Counted from the first letter of the stretch, positions 1-5,532 are shown. The stretch: 5,532 nt of DNA from Pseudomonadota bacterium (GCA_023420795.1 JAEZVM010000143.1:1-5532), one strand, 5' to 3'. Notes: generated from the letters alone by a model not told the origin. A program made the numbers and translations.

Positions 1-457
1 CGTTATCGATCAGCACGGTGCGGCATCCGGCGCGGCGGCCCGCTTCGACATCGTTGAGGATGTCGCCGATCATCCAGGAGCGCGCCAGGTCGATGTCATG
101 TTCGCGCGCCGCGCGAAACAGCATGCCGGGCATCGGCTTGCGGCAGGTGCAGGCGATCGCATAGCGGCCGATGACGCCGTCCGGGCTGTGCGGACAGTAA
201 TAGAAGCCGTCGAGCGCGACTCCGTACTGCGCGAGCAGCTCGCCAAGCCGGTGCCGCACAGGGGCAAGCGAGGTTTCTGTGAACAGCCCGTGCGCGATGC
301 CGGACTGGTTGCTGACGACGATCAGTGCGTAGCCGAGCCGCCGGAACAGCTGCAGCGCCTGGCCGGCCTGCCAGGTCAGTGCAAGCAGGGCCGGGTTGAC
401 GTTGTGGGGAACGTCTTCCACCAGAGTGCCGTCCTTGTCGAGAAAGATTGCGCGCAT
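1..457 (-). CDS. gmhB: GmhB/HisB-type HAD phosphatase, probably D-glycero-D-manno-heptose 1,7-bisphosphate phosphatase (3' end beyond window)
   Basis: The first 152 residues are visible; the stop lies beyond the left edge. The family removes a phosphate from sugar bisphosphates in the cytoplasm, and GmhB acts in making ADP-heptose for LPS core. Seen here: HAD motif I DKDGTL (residues 7-12, nucleophile D7 and acid D9), motif II SNQSG (49-53), CRKP (105-108) and motif III GDILND (131-136, D132). C88 and H90 (CPH) with C103 and C105 (CTC) match the zinc-binding loop typical of GmhB and HisB-N. The start is forced: ATG at 457 is the first start codon after an in-frame TAA a few codons upstream, and MRAIFLDKDG is a normal N-terminus for the family. 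The ribosome site is weak (GGAG about 15 bases away), so translation may depend on the upstream SDR gene, which ends 68 bases before. The HAD subfamily is confident; heptose as substrate is inferred, and another sugar phosphate is possible. Confidence 0.85.
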   Translation of the reverse strand, partial: MRAIFLDKDGTLVEDVPHNVNPALLALTWQAGQALQLFRRLGYALIVVSNQSGIAHGLFTETSLAPVRHRLGELLAQYGVALDGFYYCPHSPDGVIGRYAIACTCRKPMPGMLFRAAREHDIDLARSWMIGDILNDVEAGRRAGCRTVLIDN

Positions 458-525
458 GCTGGTTTGCCGTTACTCCATTGTGGTCGCGAACAGCGGGTAA
501 AAAGGATGCCGTCTTATGTTCATGC

Positions 526-1290
526 TCACGGCCATGACGATTCCTGCATCGGCAGTACCATGATCTCCGGGATCACCGTCTGCTCCGGCAGCATCAGCAC
601 GGTTTTCACCGCCTGCGCCACATTGACCGGGTCCTGCAGCGTCGCGACATCGATGTCGGGGAAGCGGTCGAGCAGGAAGGGCGTGCGCATGCCGCCCGCG
701 ATGACGGCGGTGACCTTGATCTTCTGCGGCCGCAGTTCTGCATGCAGCGCGTGCGAAAGGCCGAGCAGGCCCCACTTGCTTGCATGGTAGGCGGAGGCAT
801 TGGGCCAGGCGCGCTTGGCGGCGGTGGAGGCGATGTTGATGATGTGCCCGCCGCTTTTCATATGCCGCGCGGCATGCTTGGACATCAGGAAGGGGCCGTA
901 GAGATTGGTGCGGATCACCCGGTCCCAGTCGCTGTATGACAGTTCTTCGATCGGGCAGGTGACGTCGGTTCCGGCATTGTTGATCAGCACATCGAGCCGG
1001 CCGAAGCGATCTATCGTCTCGTCGATGGCGCGCTCGGCCGCGACCGGGTCACCGACATTGAAACCGATCACATGCGTTCTTCCCGCTGGCACATCGAGCA
1101 GCGAGGCAACCGTATCCGCCTTGTCGCGGTTGACGTCGCCGACCACGATATTGGCGCCGCAGGAGGACAGGACGTGGCACAGCGCCGCACCGAGGCCGCT
1201 GGCGCCGCCGGTGATCAGCATGGTTTTGCCGGCGAACTGTTCTGCCTCGGCAGGATTGGCGATATGGCTGGATGCGGTGACATTGCTCAA
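526..1290 (-). CDS. Short-chain dehydrogenase/reductase (SDR), NAD(P)-dependent oxidoreductase
   Basis: This is a 254-residue classical SDR, the usual length. A Rossmann fold begins about residue 22 with the cofactor motif TGGASGLG (27-34). D52 at the end of the second strand (VVGD) suggests a preference for NAD(H) over NADP(H). NNAG follows at 104-107. The catalytic set is N129, S155 (IAST), Y168 and K172 (YHASK). The usual PG motif after strand six is AGG (about 198-200). The substrate cannot be read from sequence; the neighbours point to a sugar or glycan precursor, but SDR substrates vary widely. Start choice: no ATG or GTG fits. TTG at 1290 has GGAG six bases upstream. An in-frame TTG at 1302 overlaps that GGAG, and using it would add four residues. 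The gene begins 32 bases after the glycosyltransferase stop, so the two are almost certainly co-transcribed. Confidence 0.93.
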   Translation of the reverse strand: MSNVTASSHIANPAEAEQFAGKTMLITGGASGLGAALCHVLSSCGANIVVGDVNRDKADTVASLLDVPAGRTHVIGFNVGDPVAAERAIDETIDRFGRLDVLINNAGTDVTCPIEELSYSDWDRVIRTNLYGPFLMSKHAARHMKSGGHIINIASTAAKRAWPNASAYHASKWGLLGLSHALHAELRPQKIKVTAVIAGGMRTPFLLDRFPDIDVATLQDPVNVAQAVKTVLMLPEQTVIPEIMVLPMQESSWP

Positions 1291-1296
1291 TTTTTT

Positions 1297-1300
1297 CTCC
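1297..1300 (-). promoter_or_regulatory. Ribosome binding site that decides the SDR start
   Basis: Reading the minus strand, GGAG is followed by six A residues and then TTG at 1290. This spacing is ideal. The alternative TTG at 1302-1300 shares its last base with the GGAG and has no good site of its own, so TTG at 1290 is preferred. Confidence 0.65.
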
Positions 1301-1322
1301 AAGTGTGGTTTTCGGCTTCGAC

Positions 1323-2618
1323 TCAGGTACGCAGGCTCGCTTCGCCGGTGGCTGCGAGCGGCAGCTGCATGTACGGAACGGACTGGTTCGTCGTTTCCAG
1401 CACGCTTTCATAGATGCGGGAAATGCTGGCCGCGACATTGCGCCAGGTGAAGTGCTGGTGCGCGCGCCGCATGCCGGCCCAGCCCATGCGCTGCGCAAGA
1501 TGCGGATGCCGGTGCAGCCATGCGAGCCGTTCGGCCAGTGCATCGGGATCGTTGGGCGGCACCAGATATCCGGTTTCTCCGTCGATCACGGTGGTCTTGA
1601 TGCCGCCGACCGCGGTGCCGACCACCGGCGTGCCGCATGCCATCGCTTCCACCGGCGTGATGCCGAACGGCTCATACCATGGCGTGGTGACGAAGACATT
1701 TGCGGCGCTGTAGTAATAGCGCAATTGCTCGCGCTGCCGCTGCCCGGTGAAGGTGACCGAGGCCTCGATGCCGAGCGATCTGGCCAGTTCCATCAGGCGG
1801 CCAAGTTCGGGCGTGGTAACCGGGTCCGGCTGTTCCGCATTGCCGCCGACCACGAGCACCCGCACCGGCGTCCGGTATTGCCGTTGCAGCAGTTCCGCCG
1901 CGCGGATCACGTTATCGACACCCTTGCGCGGCACCATGCGCCCCAGCTGCAGCACAATGAATTCATCGTGTCCGAGCCCGAGCTGTGTACGGGCATCCAG
2001 CGTAACCGGCCAGAATTCTTCCGGGTCGAATCCGCATGGCACGACCTCGATGCTCTCGCCTGGCGCGCCGTAATGCTGTTCCATATCACGCCGGTCCTGC
2101 GGGCATTCCGCGATCACCCGGTCGGCATCGCGCATCAGGCGTTCCTCGATGGCGAAGCGAATGTCCGGAAAGGCATCCGCTTCCTTCTGGTTCAGCCGGC
2201 GCACCCGGCCCAGCGCGTGGAAAGTGATGACGAACGGAATTCCCAGCGCTTGCTTGACCTGCTGCGCCACCATGCCGGACATGAAGAAATTCGCATGCAT
2301 CAGGTCATAGGGAATCTTTTGCCTGCGTGCGAAACGCATCACGAAGCGGCCGAACTGTTCCATGTGCGGCAGCATCGCTTCCTTCGGAATGAAGTGCGCG
2401 GGGCCGGCCGGCACGTGAATGACGCGCACGCCCGGCAGCCAGTCCACCACCTGTTCCACCCGGTCGGAGTCGCGCCGGGTAAATATATCGATCAGATAAC
2501 CAAGGCGCGCCAATTGCTTGGCAAGCTGGGCAACATACACATTCTGCCCGCCGCTGTCGGTGCTGCCGATCAGGGCAAGAGGAGAGGCATGTTCGCTGAT
2601 AAGGGCAATTTTTCGCAT
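1323..2618 (-). CDS. GT4-family glycosyltransferase, sucrose-phosphate-synthase-like
   Basis: A 431-residue GT-B fold glycosyltransferase. It transfers a sugar from a nucleotide-sugar donor, probably in the cytoplasm or at the inner face of the membrane; it has no transmembrane segment. The N-terminal acceptor domain carries DSGGQNVYV (21-29), the glycine-rich loop typical of sucrose-synthase/SPS-like GT4 enzymes, plus LMHAN (106-110) and TFHALG (132-137). The C-terminal donor domain carries LGRMVPRKG (225-233, with R227 and K232) and the retaining E-x7-E motif in EPFGITPVE (E316 and E324), followed by ACGTPVVG. Length is normal. ATG at 2618 was chosen because MRKIALISEH is the expected first beta strand; the frame stays open to an ATG at 2750, but those 44 extra residues match no domain. 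It is the first gene of the run leading to the SDR and HAD phosphatase. Sucrose-phosphate synthesis is possible, but a surface-polysaccharide role fits the neighbours better. Confidence 0.93.
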   Translation of the reverse strand: MRKIALISEHASPLALIGSTDSGGQNVYVAQLAKQLARLGYLIDIFTRRDSDRVEQVVDWLPGVRVIHVPAGPAHFIPKEAMLPHMEQFGRFVMRFARRQKIPYDLMHANFFMSGMVAQQVKQALGIPFVITFHALGRVRRLNQKEADAFPDIRFAIEERLMRDADRVIAECPQDRRDMEQHYGAPGESIEVVPCGFDPEEFWPVTLDARTQLGLGHDEFIVLQLGRMVPRKGVDNVIRAAELLQRQYRTPVRVLVVGGNAEQPDPVTTPELGRLMELARSLGIEASVTFTGQRQREQLRYYYSAANVFVTTPWYEPFGITPVEAMACGTPVVGTAVGGIKTTVIDGETGYLVPPNDPDALAERLAWLHRHPHLAQRMGWAGMRRAHQHFTWRNVAASISRIYESVLETTNQSVPYMQLPLAATGEASLRT

Positions 2619-2749
2619 GATTGTCCGTTGGATGGAGTGCGGTGATCGAGGCGACGCCTTGCTCCCAAAGCAAAGCATGTACCTAGGACGGTACTCGCGA
2701 AGGGCCGCCGGAGAAACGCTGCGCGAAGAATGAAGCACGCGGATTCGCA

Positions 2750-2786
2750 TGAAAATTCACGGTAATAAATACAGTGCAATGTAAAA
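2750..2786. promoter_or_regulatory. AT-rich patch, probable bidirectional promoter zone
   Basis: This is the most AT-rich stretch in the divergent gap of an otherwise GC-rich window. On the plus strand, TTCACG (2756-2761) and TGTAAA (2780-2785) each match the sigma-70 -35 and -10 consensus at four of six bases, with an 18-base spacer. On the minus strand, TATTTA-like -10 candidates exist without a good -35. The position is sensible for both directions, giving leaders of about 130-175 bases, but the exact elements are uncertain. Confidence 0.3.
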
Positions 2787-2901
2787 CTGCATCGCTTCTC
2801 CGCGGAAGGCTTGCCTCTTGCCCGTACTCATCGAAAAGACCGCGGGGATTGAGAAAAACGGCACAGTTTCCATACAGGCTGGCACGGGAACTGCATCGCT
2901 T
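2785..2901 (+). repeat. 13-bp exact direct repeat pair in the lipoprotein leader/promoter region
   Basis: AACTGCATCGCTT occurs at 2785-2797 and again, identically, at 2889-2901, 104 bases apart. A shorter echo, CTGCATC, lies at 2919-2925 inside the hairpin. The first copy abuts the possible promoter and the second lies in the leader, so a regulator binding at both is conceivable. The function is unknown. Confidence 0.5.
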
Positions 2902-2912
2902 ACGTATCGGAA

Positions 2913-2936
2913 CCGGCGCTGCATCTGCGGTGCCGG
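2913..2936 (+). promoter_or_regulatory. Hairpin in the 5' leader of the lipoprotein gene
   Basis: Bases 2913-2922 pair with 2927-2936 to give a 10-bp stem (eight Watson-Crick pairs and two G-U wobbles) closed by the tetraloop ATCT. It ends 20 bases before the AGGAG ribosome site at 2957-2961 and has no T-run, so it is not a terminator. It could stabilise the message or affect translation; this is inferred from position only. Confidence 0.4.
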
Positions 2937-2967
2937 AACGAAAAGCGATCATCTTGAGGAGATCAGC

Positions 2968-3447
2968 ATGTGGACTGAAAAGATCAAGGTCATGACGATA
3001 GGCGTATCGATGTTCATGCTTGCCGCCTGCGGAAGCACGCCGGGCACCACTTCCACTAGCAGCAGTTCGATTCCGGTGACCAGCACGACCGGCACCACCA
3101 GCACCGCCAGCGGATACGGCGTGGTGCAGGCGATCGATACAGTGTCGCGCGAGCAGGCGGGCCTCGGGCTCGGCACTGCGGCGGGAGCGGTGGTCGGCGG
3201 CCTGCTCGGCAACCAGGTAGGCAGCGGCAGGGGCAGGACTGCGGCGACCGTGGCCGGAGTAGCCGGCGGCGCGGTGGTGGGCCACCAGATGGAAAAGAAC
3301 ACGCGTGCCGCCGAACAGGTGTATCGCGTATCGGTACGCATGGACAACGGCTCGATGCAGACGCTCGCGCAGGAAACCGCACCCGGCGTGCAGGTGGGAG
3401 AACGGGTCCGGCTGGAGAACGGCGTGATCGTCGAACGCTTCCGCTAG
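2968..3447 (+). CDS. SlyB/17-kDa-antigen-like glycine-zipper outer-membrane lipoprotein
   Basis: A 159-residue lipoprotein. Residues 1-20 form a signal peptide with a basic start (K5, K7), a hydrophobic core and the lipobox LAAC, so C21 is the lipidated residue. G22 at +2, rather than Asp, favours sorting to the outer membrane. Residues 22-48 are a flexible Ser/Thr-rich linker. Residues 65-105 are a glycine-zipper domain with repeated small residues (G73, G77, G81, then G97, G101, G105) around a short polar turn, as in the Rick_17kDa_Anti/SlyB group. A small beta-type tail (118-159) contains VRLENG. Members of this family support envelope integrity; the exact role here is unknown. ATG at 2968 has AGGAG six bases upstream; an in-frame ATG at 2818 would bury the signal peptide. 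The gene stands alone, with a long leader before it and a strong terminator after it. Confidence 0.9.
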   Translation: MWTEKIKVMTIGVSMFMLAACGSTPGTTSTSSSSIPVTSTTGTTSTASGYGVVQAIDTVSREQAGLGLGTAAGAVVGGLLGNQVGSGRGRTAATVAGVAGGAVVGHQMEKNTRAAEQVYRVSVRMDNGSMQTLAQETAPGVQVGERVRLENGVIVERFR

Positions 3448-3512
3448 AAGCGCACGGTAATTGATGAGGCCGGTCGTCTCGGAGCGGTTGGCGGGTATCG
3501 CTTCAACATCAG

Positions 3513-3548
3513 GCGAAGTGCAGGCGTGCGCCTGCGCTTCGCTTTTTT
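3513..3548 (+). terminator. Strong Rho-independent terminator after the lipoprotein gene
   Basis: Bases 3513-3525 pair with 3530-3542 in a 13-bp stem with a single G-U wobble (T3519 with G3536), loop GTGC, followed directly by six T residues (3543-3548). This is a textbook intrinsic terminator reading in the plus direction. It ends the lipoprotein transcript 65 bases past its stop codon and lies only 18 bases before the next gene's ATG. Confidence 0.9.
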
Positions 3549-3566
3549 ATATCCTCATCCCGGAAA

Positions 3567-4382
3567 ATGGTCCTCGATCTGAACGACTGGCAGCAGTGGT
3601 GGGAATGGGTACGGCCCGCACTTCATATCTCCGTCATCTGGTTCATGGCGGCAGCGGCGCTGTGGGCGATACGGCGGCTGCTGCGCATCATGAGGGCGCA
3701 TATCGTCAGCCGCGCCGATCAGTTCCGCGATGCGCGCCGCATCGAGACGCTGATGAATGTGTTCCGCTATACCGCCAACATCGTGCTGACGGGCGTCGCG
3801 CTGCTTCTCACGCTGGGCACGATAGGCATTTCAGTCACGCCGATCCTGGCGACGGCCGGTGTGGCCGGCATCGCGATCGGCTTTGGCGCGCAGAGCCTGG
3901 TGAAGGATTTCTTCACCGGCCTGTTCCTGCTGATAGAAAACCAGGTTAGCGAAGGCGACGTGATCGAGGCGGCGGGCAAGAGCGGCCATGTCGAACGCGT
4001 GACGCTGCGCCATATGCGCATCCGCGACTATGACGGCAGCGTGCACTTCATCCCCAACAGCATGATCACCACGGTCACCAACCGCAGCCGCGAATATGCG
4101 TATGCGGTAATCGACATCAACGTCCGGCGCGAGCAGGATCTCGACCGCGTATTCGGGCTGATGCAGGAAGTCGCCGGCGCCATGCGTGCGGATGCAGTCA
4201 TCGGTCCGCTGCTGCTCGACGAAATTGATATCGCCGGCGTGGAAAAGGTTGAAGACGCTGCGGTCGGTCTGCGCTGCCGGTTGAAGGTCATGCCGGGAAA
4301 GCAGTGGCGCGTTCGCAGGGAATTTCTGCGTCGCATGAAAGCGGCGATGGACAGTGCCGCCACCGTGGAATCGGCGACATGA
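3567..4382 (+). CDS. Small MscS-family mechanosensitive ion channel
   Basis: A 271-residue inner-membrane channel, close to E. coli MscS in length. Channels of this family open under membrane tension and release solutes during osmotic downshock. Hydrophobic helices lie at about 19-38 (TM1) and 68-87 (TM2). The pore helix TM3 is about 91-125, with the small-residue-rich run GVAGIAIGFGAQS followed by the kinked FFTGLFLLIENQ. The beta domain follows, with EGDVIE (129-134), a glycine turn near 140, and the hallmark FIPNS (161-165) before TNRSRE. The C-terminal alpha/beta domain ends near 260. ATG at 3567 is the first in-frame start; upstream codons are open to a TGA at 3465 but hold no ATG, GTG or TTG. 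The ribosome site is poor (GGA only three bases away). A strong terminator sits just before it, so its promoter must be very close or expression must rely on read-through. Confidence 0.93.
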   Translation: MVLDLNDWQQWWEWVRPALHISVIWFMAAAALWAIRRLLRIMRAHIVSRADQFRDARRIETLMNVFRYTANIVLTGVALLLTLGTIGISVTPILATAGVAGIAIGFGAQSLVKDFFTGLFLLIENQVSEGDVIEAAGKSGHVERVTLRHMRIRDYDGSVHFIPNSMITTVTNRSREYAYAVIDINVRREQDLDRVFGLMQEVAGAMRADAVIGPLLLDEIDIAGVEKVEDAAVGLRCRLKVMPGKQWRVRREFLRRMKAAMDSAATVESAT

Positions 4383-4481
4383 TGGCCGACGATGAATGCC
4401 GATTGAGAACAGAAAGCGTGGGCATGGATGTTGCGTTTGCCGGAACAGGCAAGGCATGGACGCCAAGCGCCATGCCGGCCG

Positions 4482-4501
4482 GCACGGTCTGACCGTGCTT
4501 T
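4482..4501 (+). terminator. Hairpin with short T-run after the mscS-like gene; weak terminator candidate
   Basis: GCACGGT (4482-4488) pairs perfectly with ACCGTGC (4492-4498) around a three-base loop, followed by only three T residues. It lies about 100 bases past the channel stop and just before the AGGAGG of the next gene. It could be a weak terminator or attenuator; with so few Ts, partial read-through is likely. Confidence 0.4.
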
Positions 4502-4519
4502 CCATCAGGAGGAAAAGAA

Positions 4520-5347
4520 ATGGCGATCAATGAAACCCCGAACGCGAGAGGCGATGTTCTGCATCAGACCGAGGTCGTCAATTACAGCATGCGTCGTCCG
4601 GCGATGCCGGCGATACGGTGGGGCGCGGTGTTGGCCGGCGTGGCTGTCGGCGTATCGGTGCAGCTGGTCCTGAGCCTGCTCGGCATCGCCACTGGCCTGT
4701 CCACGACGCAAGTGGCGCAGGGCGAAAGCGTCGGCATGGGGCCGTTGATATGGGCCGGCGTCAGCATGCTGATCTCCGCGTTCGTCGGCGGTTACGTCGC
4801 CGCGCGCATGTCCGGACTCAAGCGCAAGGCGGATGGCGTATTGCACGGTGCGGTGTCCTGGGCGGTGACGACCATCCTGTTTGCAGTGCTCGCAGCCACC
4901 ATCGGCGGCACACTGGCGGGAGGGGTGTTCAACAACATGAGCCGCATGGTCAGTGCCGGTGCTGCAGGCGGTGCATCGCCGGTTGCGGCGCTGATGCGCT
5001 CGCAGGGCGTGAATGCAGATGCCGGAAGCTTGCAGCAGCTGCAGCAGCATGTGCAGGCGGGCCAGCGCGAGCAGGCGGTGCAGCTCGTGACCAGCAGGAT
5101 GGGCGTGGAGCAGACGCGCGCCGAAGCGCTCGTCGATCAGGCGCTGATACTTTCCGGCTCGCCGCAGACCGCTTCGCCGCAAGGCAGGGCAGCGACGGAA
5201 AATGTGATGCAGACCGCAGGCACCGGTGCCTGGGTCGTGTTCCTGACGGTGGCGCTGGCGCTGGCGATCGGCATTGCCGGCGGTGCGCTCGGCGCGGCCG
5301 GCTCGCGGCGCATCAGCTGGTCCGCCACGCCGGCCCCGCAACCCTGA
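4520..5347 (+). CDS. Uncharacterised four-helix inner-membrane protein
   Basis: A 275-residue integral membrane protein. Predicted helices lie at about 34-60 (beginning WGAVLAG), 73-96, 108-136 and 236-261, all rich in Gly and Ala. Between helices three and four is a soluble segment of about 100 residues (137-235), first Ala/Gly-rich and then a Gln-rich, probably helical stretch (171-210) including LQQLQQHVQ. A basic loop (RMSGLKRK, 97-103) follows helix two and suggests a cytoplasmic face there. I recognise the general look of uncharacterised proteobacterial membrane proteins that start with a WGAxxAG helix, but cannot assign a function or gene name. The start is secure: AGGAGG at 4507-4512 lies seven bases before the ATG, one of the best ribosome sites in the window. 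The next gene, a probable PRC-barrel protein, begins 39 bases after the stop, so the two are likely co-transcribed. Confidence 0.88.
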   Translation: MAINETPNARGDVLHQTEVVNYSMRRPAMPAIRWGAVLAGVAVGVSVQLVLSLLGIATGLSTTQVAQGESVGMGPLIWAGVSMLISAFVGGYVAARMSGLKRKADGVLHGAVSWAVTTILFAVLAATIGGTLAGGVFNNMSRMVSAGAAGGASPVAALMRSQGVNADAGSLQQLQQHVQAGQREQAVQLVTSRMGVEQTRAEALVDQALILSGSPQTASPQGRAATENVMQTAGTGAWVVFLTVALALAIGIAGGALGAAGSRRISWSATPAPQP

Positions 5348-5386
5348 TCCGATGTGATCCTTAGTTAACAGAGAAAGGAGTCGCGC

Positions 5387-5532
5387 ATGCAACGCCCCAT
5401 CGGCAGCCGCCGTCGCTCAGGCCGCTCCAAGGCCGGTCCGGCGCGCTTCATGCGCCTGTATGCGCATGACTCCAGCACCGCCGACCTGCTCTACGGCTGC
5501 CCGATCGTCAGCTCGCGCGGCGAGAAGATCGG
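5387..5532 (+). CDS. Probable PRC-barrel domain protein (N-terminal part, runs off window)
   Basis: Only the first 48 codons are visible. ATG at 5387 has AAAGGAG six bases upstream, a strong site. The first 20 residues are very basic (MQRPIGSRRRSGRSK), with no signal peptide or membrane helix. From about residue 34 the sequence DLLYGCPIVSSRGEKIG matches the opening strand-turn pattern of a PRC-barrel (a hydrophobic pair, then xxxGEKIG). Such domains bind other proteins or RNA, as in RimM and photosynthetic reaction-centre subunit H, and stand-alone bacterial versions are often stress-related. The domain call rests on about 17 residues, so it is moderate; the frame is solid because of the ribosome site and the open reading to the edge. 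It probably forms an operon with the preceding membrane protein. Confidence 0.65.
   Translation, partial: MQRPIGSRRRSGRSKAGPARFMRLYAHDSSTADLLYGCPIVSSRGEKI

Larger units (their letters stand above)
2619..2967. other. Divergent intergenic region between glycosyltransferase operon and lipoprotein gene
   Basis: These 349 bases separate a minus-strand operon from a plus-strand gene, so promoters for both are expected here. I see no convincing gene; the short open frames lack ribosome sites and run out of known genes. Contents: a small inverted repeat at 2679-2694, an AT-rich patch at about 2750-2786, a 13-bp direct repeat (2785-2797 and 2889-2901), and a hairpin at 2913-2936 just before the lipoprotein ribosome site. 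Confidence 0.7.

Noticed and set aside
98..790. A 230-codon plus-strand open frame across the HAD phosphatase and SDR genes
   Set aside because: It crosses two well-supported minus-strand genes and has no domain or ribosome site.
1305..2645. A 446-codon open frame on the plus strand opposite the glycosyltransferase
   Set aside because: It is an antisense shadow: the minus strand carries clear GT4 motifs (GGQN, E-x7-E), while this translation is rich in His, Arg and Ala with no domain and no ribosome site.
2679..2694. Inverted repeat GTACC-TAGGAC-GGTAC, whose minus strand (GTCCTAGGTAC) recalls the spacer/-10 part of well-known strong sigma-70 promoters
   Set aside because: The hexamer in the -10 position (TACATG) matches consensus at only three bases and there is no -35 at the right distance. 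A five-base inverted repeat is easily due to chance.
2619..2750. A 44-residue N-terminal extension of the glycosyltransferase (ATG at 2750 or 2678)
   Set aside because: The enzyme's first beta strand begins at MRKIALISEH (2618). The extension has no domain, and it would consume the expected promoter and leader region.
3831..4505. A 224-codon minus-strand open frame opposite the mscS-like gene
   Set aside because: It mirrors the codon bias of the real gene and has no recognisable motif; the plus strand encodes an unmistakable MscS.
4505..5392. A 295-codon open frame on the minus strand, longer than the sense gene it overlaps
   Set aside because: The sense gene has AGGAGG, a good start and four hydrophobic helices. 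The antisense product is Arg/His-rich low-complexity sequence typical of GC-rich antisense frames, and it runs over two sense genes.
1..5532. Mobile elements, CRISPR arrays, tRNA or rRNA genes, phage genes
   Set aside because: I saw no transposase or integrase motifs, no regularly spaced repeats and no tRNA-like cloverleaf sequence; composition looks even across the genes.

Overview
The window looks like chromosomal DNA from a GC-rich Gram-negative proteobacterium. The evidence is an LPS-heptose-type phosphatase, an outer-membrane lipoprotein with a clean lipobox, an MscS channel and strong Shine-Dalgarno sites. The gene types and codon use fit a betaproteobacterium of the Burkholderiales (Oxalobacteraceae-like), but that placement is inference from protein character, not a database match.

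Left half, minus strand (about 2618 down to 1): three co-directional genes form a probable operon. In transcription order they are a GT4 glycosyltransferase of the sucrose-phosphate-synthase-like type, a classical short-chain dehydrogenase/reductase (SDR) that appears to start at TTG, and a GmhB/HisB-type HAD phosphatase with its zinc-site residues. The phosphatase runs off the left edge. The set suggests making or modifying a surface glycan or heptose-containing polymer; the actual product cannot be told from this window.

Middle (2619-2967): a 349-bp divergent intergenic region. It holds an AT-rich patch that probably carries promoters for both directions, an exact 13-bp direct repeat and a 10-bp-stem hairpin just ahead of the next gene's ribosome binding site.

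Right half, plus strand (2968 to 5532): a SlyB/17-kDa-antigen-like glycine-zipper lipoprotein closed by a strong intrinsic terminator, then a small MscS-type mechanosensitive channel, an uncharacterised four-helix membrane protein, and the first 48 codons of a probable PRC-barrel protein. These proteins would sit in the outer membrane, inner membrane and perhaps cytoplasm, and together resemble an envelope or osmotic-stress group.

No mobile element, CRISPR array, tRNA or rRNA was seen. I found no convincing new system. The most interesting points are the regulatory architecture (terminator 18 bp before the mscS start, repeat and hairpin before the lipoprotein) and the uncharacterised membrane/PRC-barrel pair.
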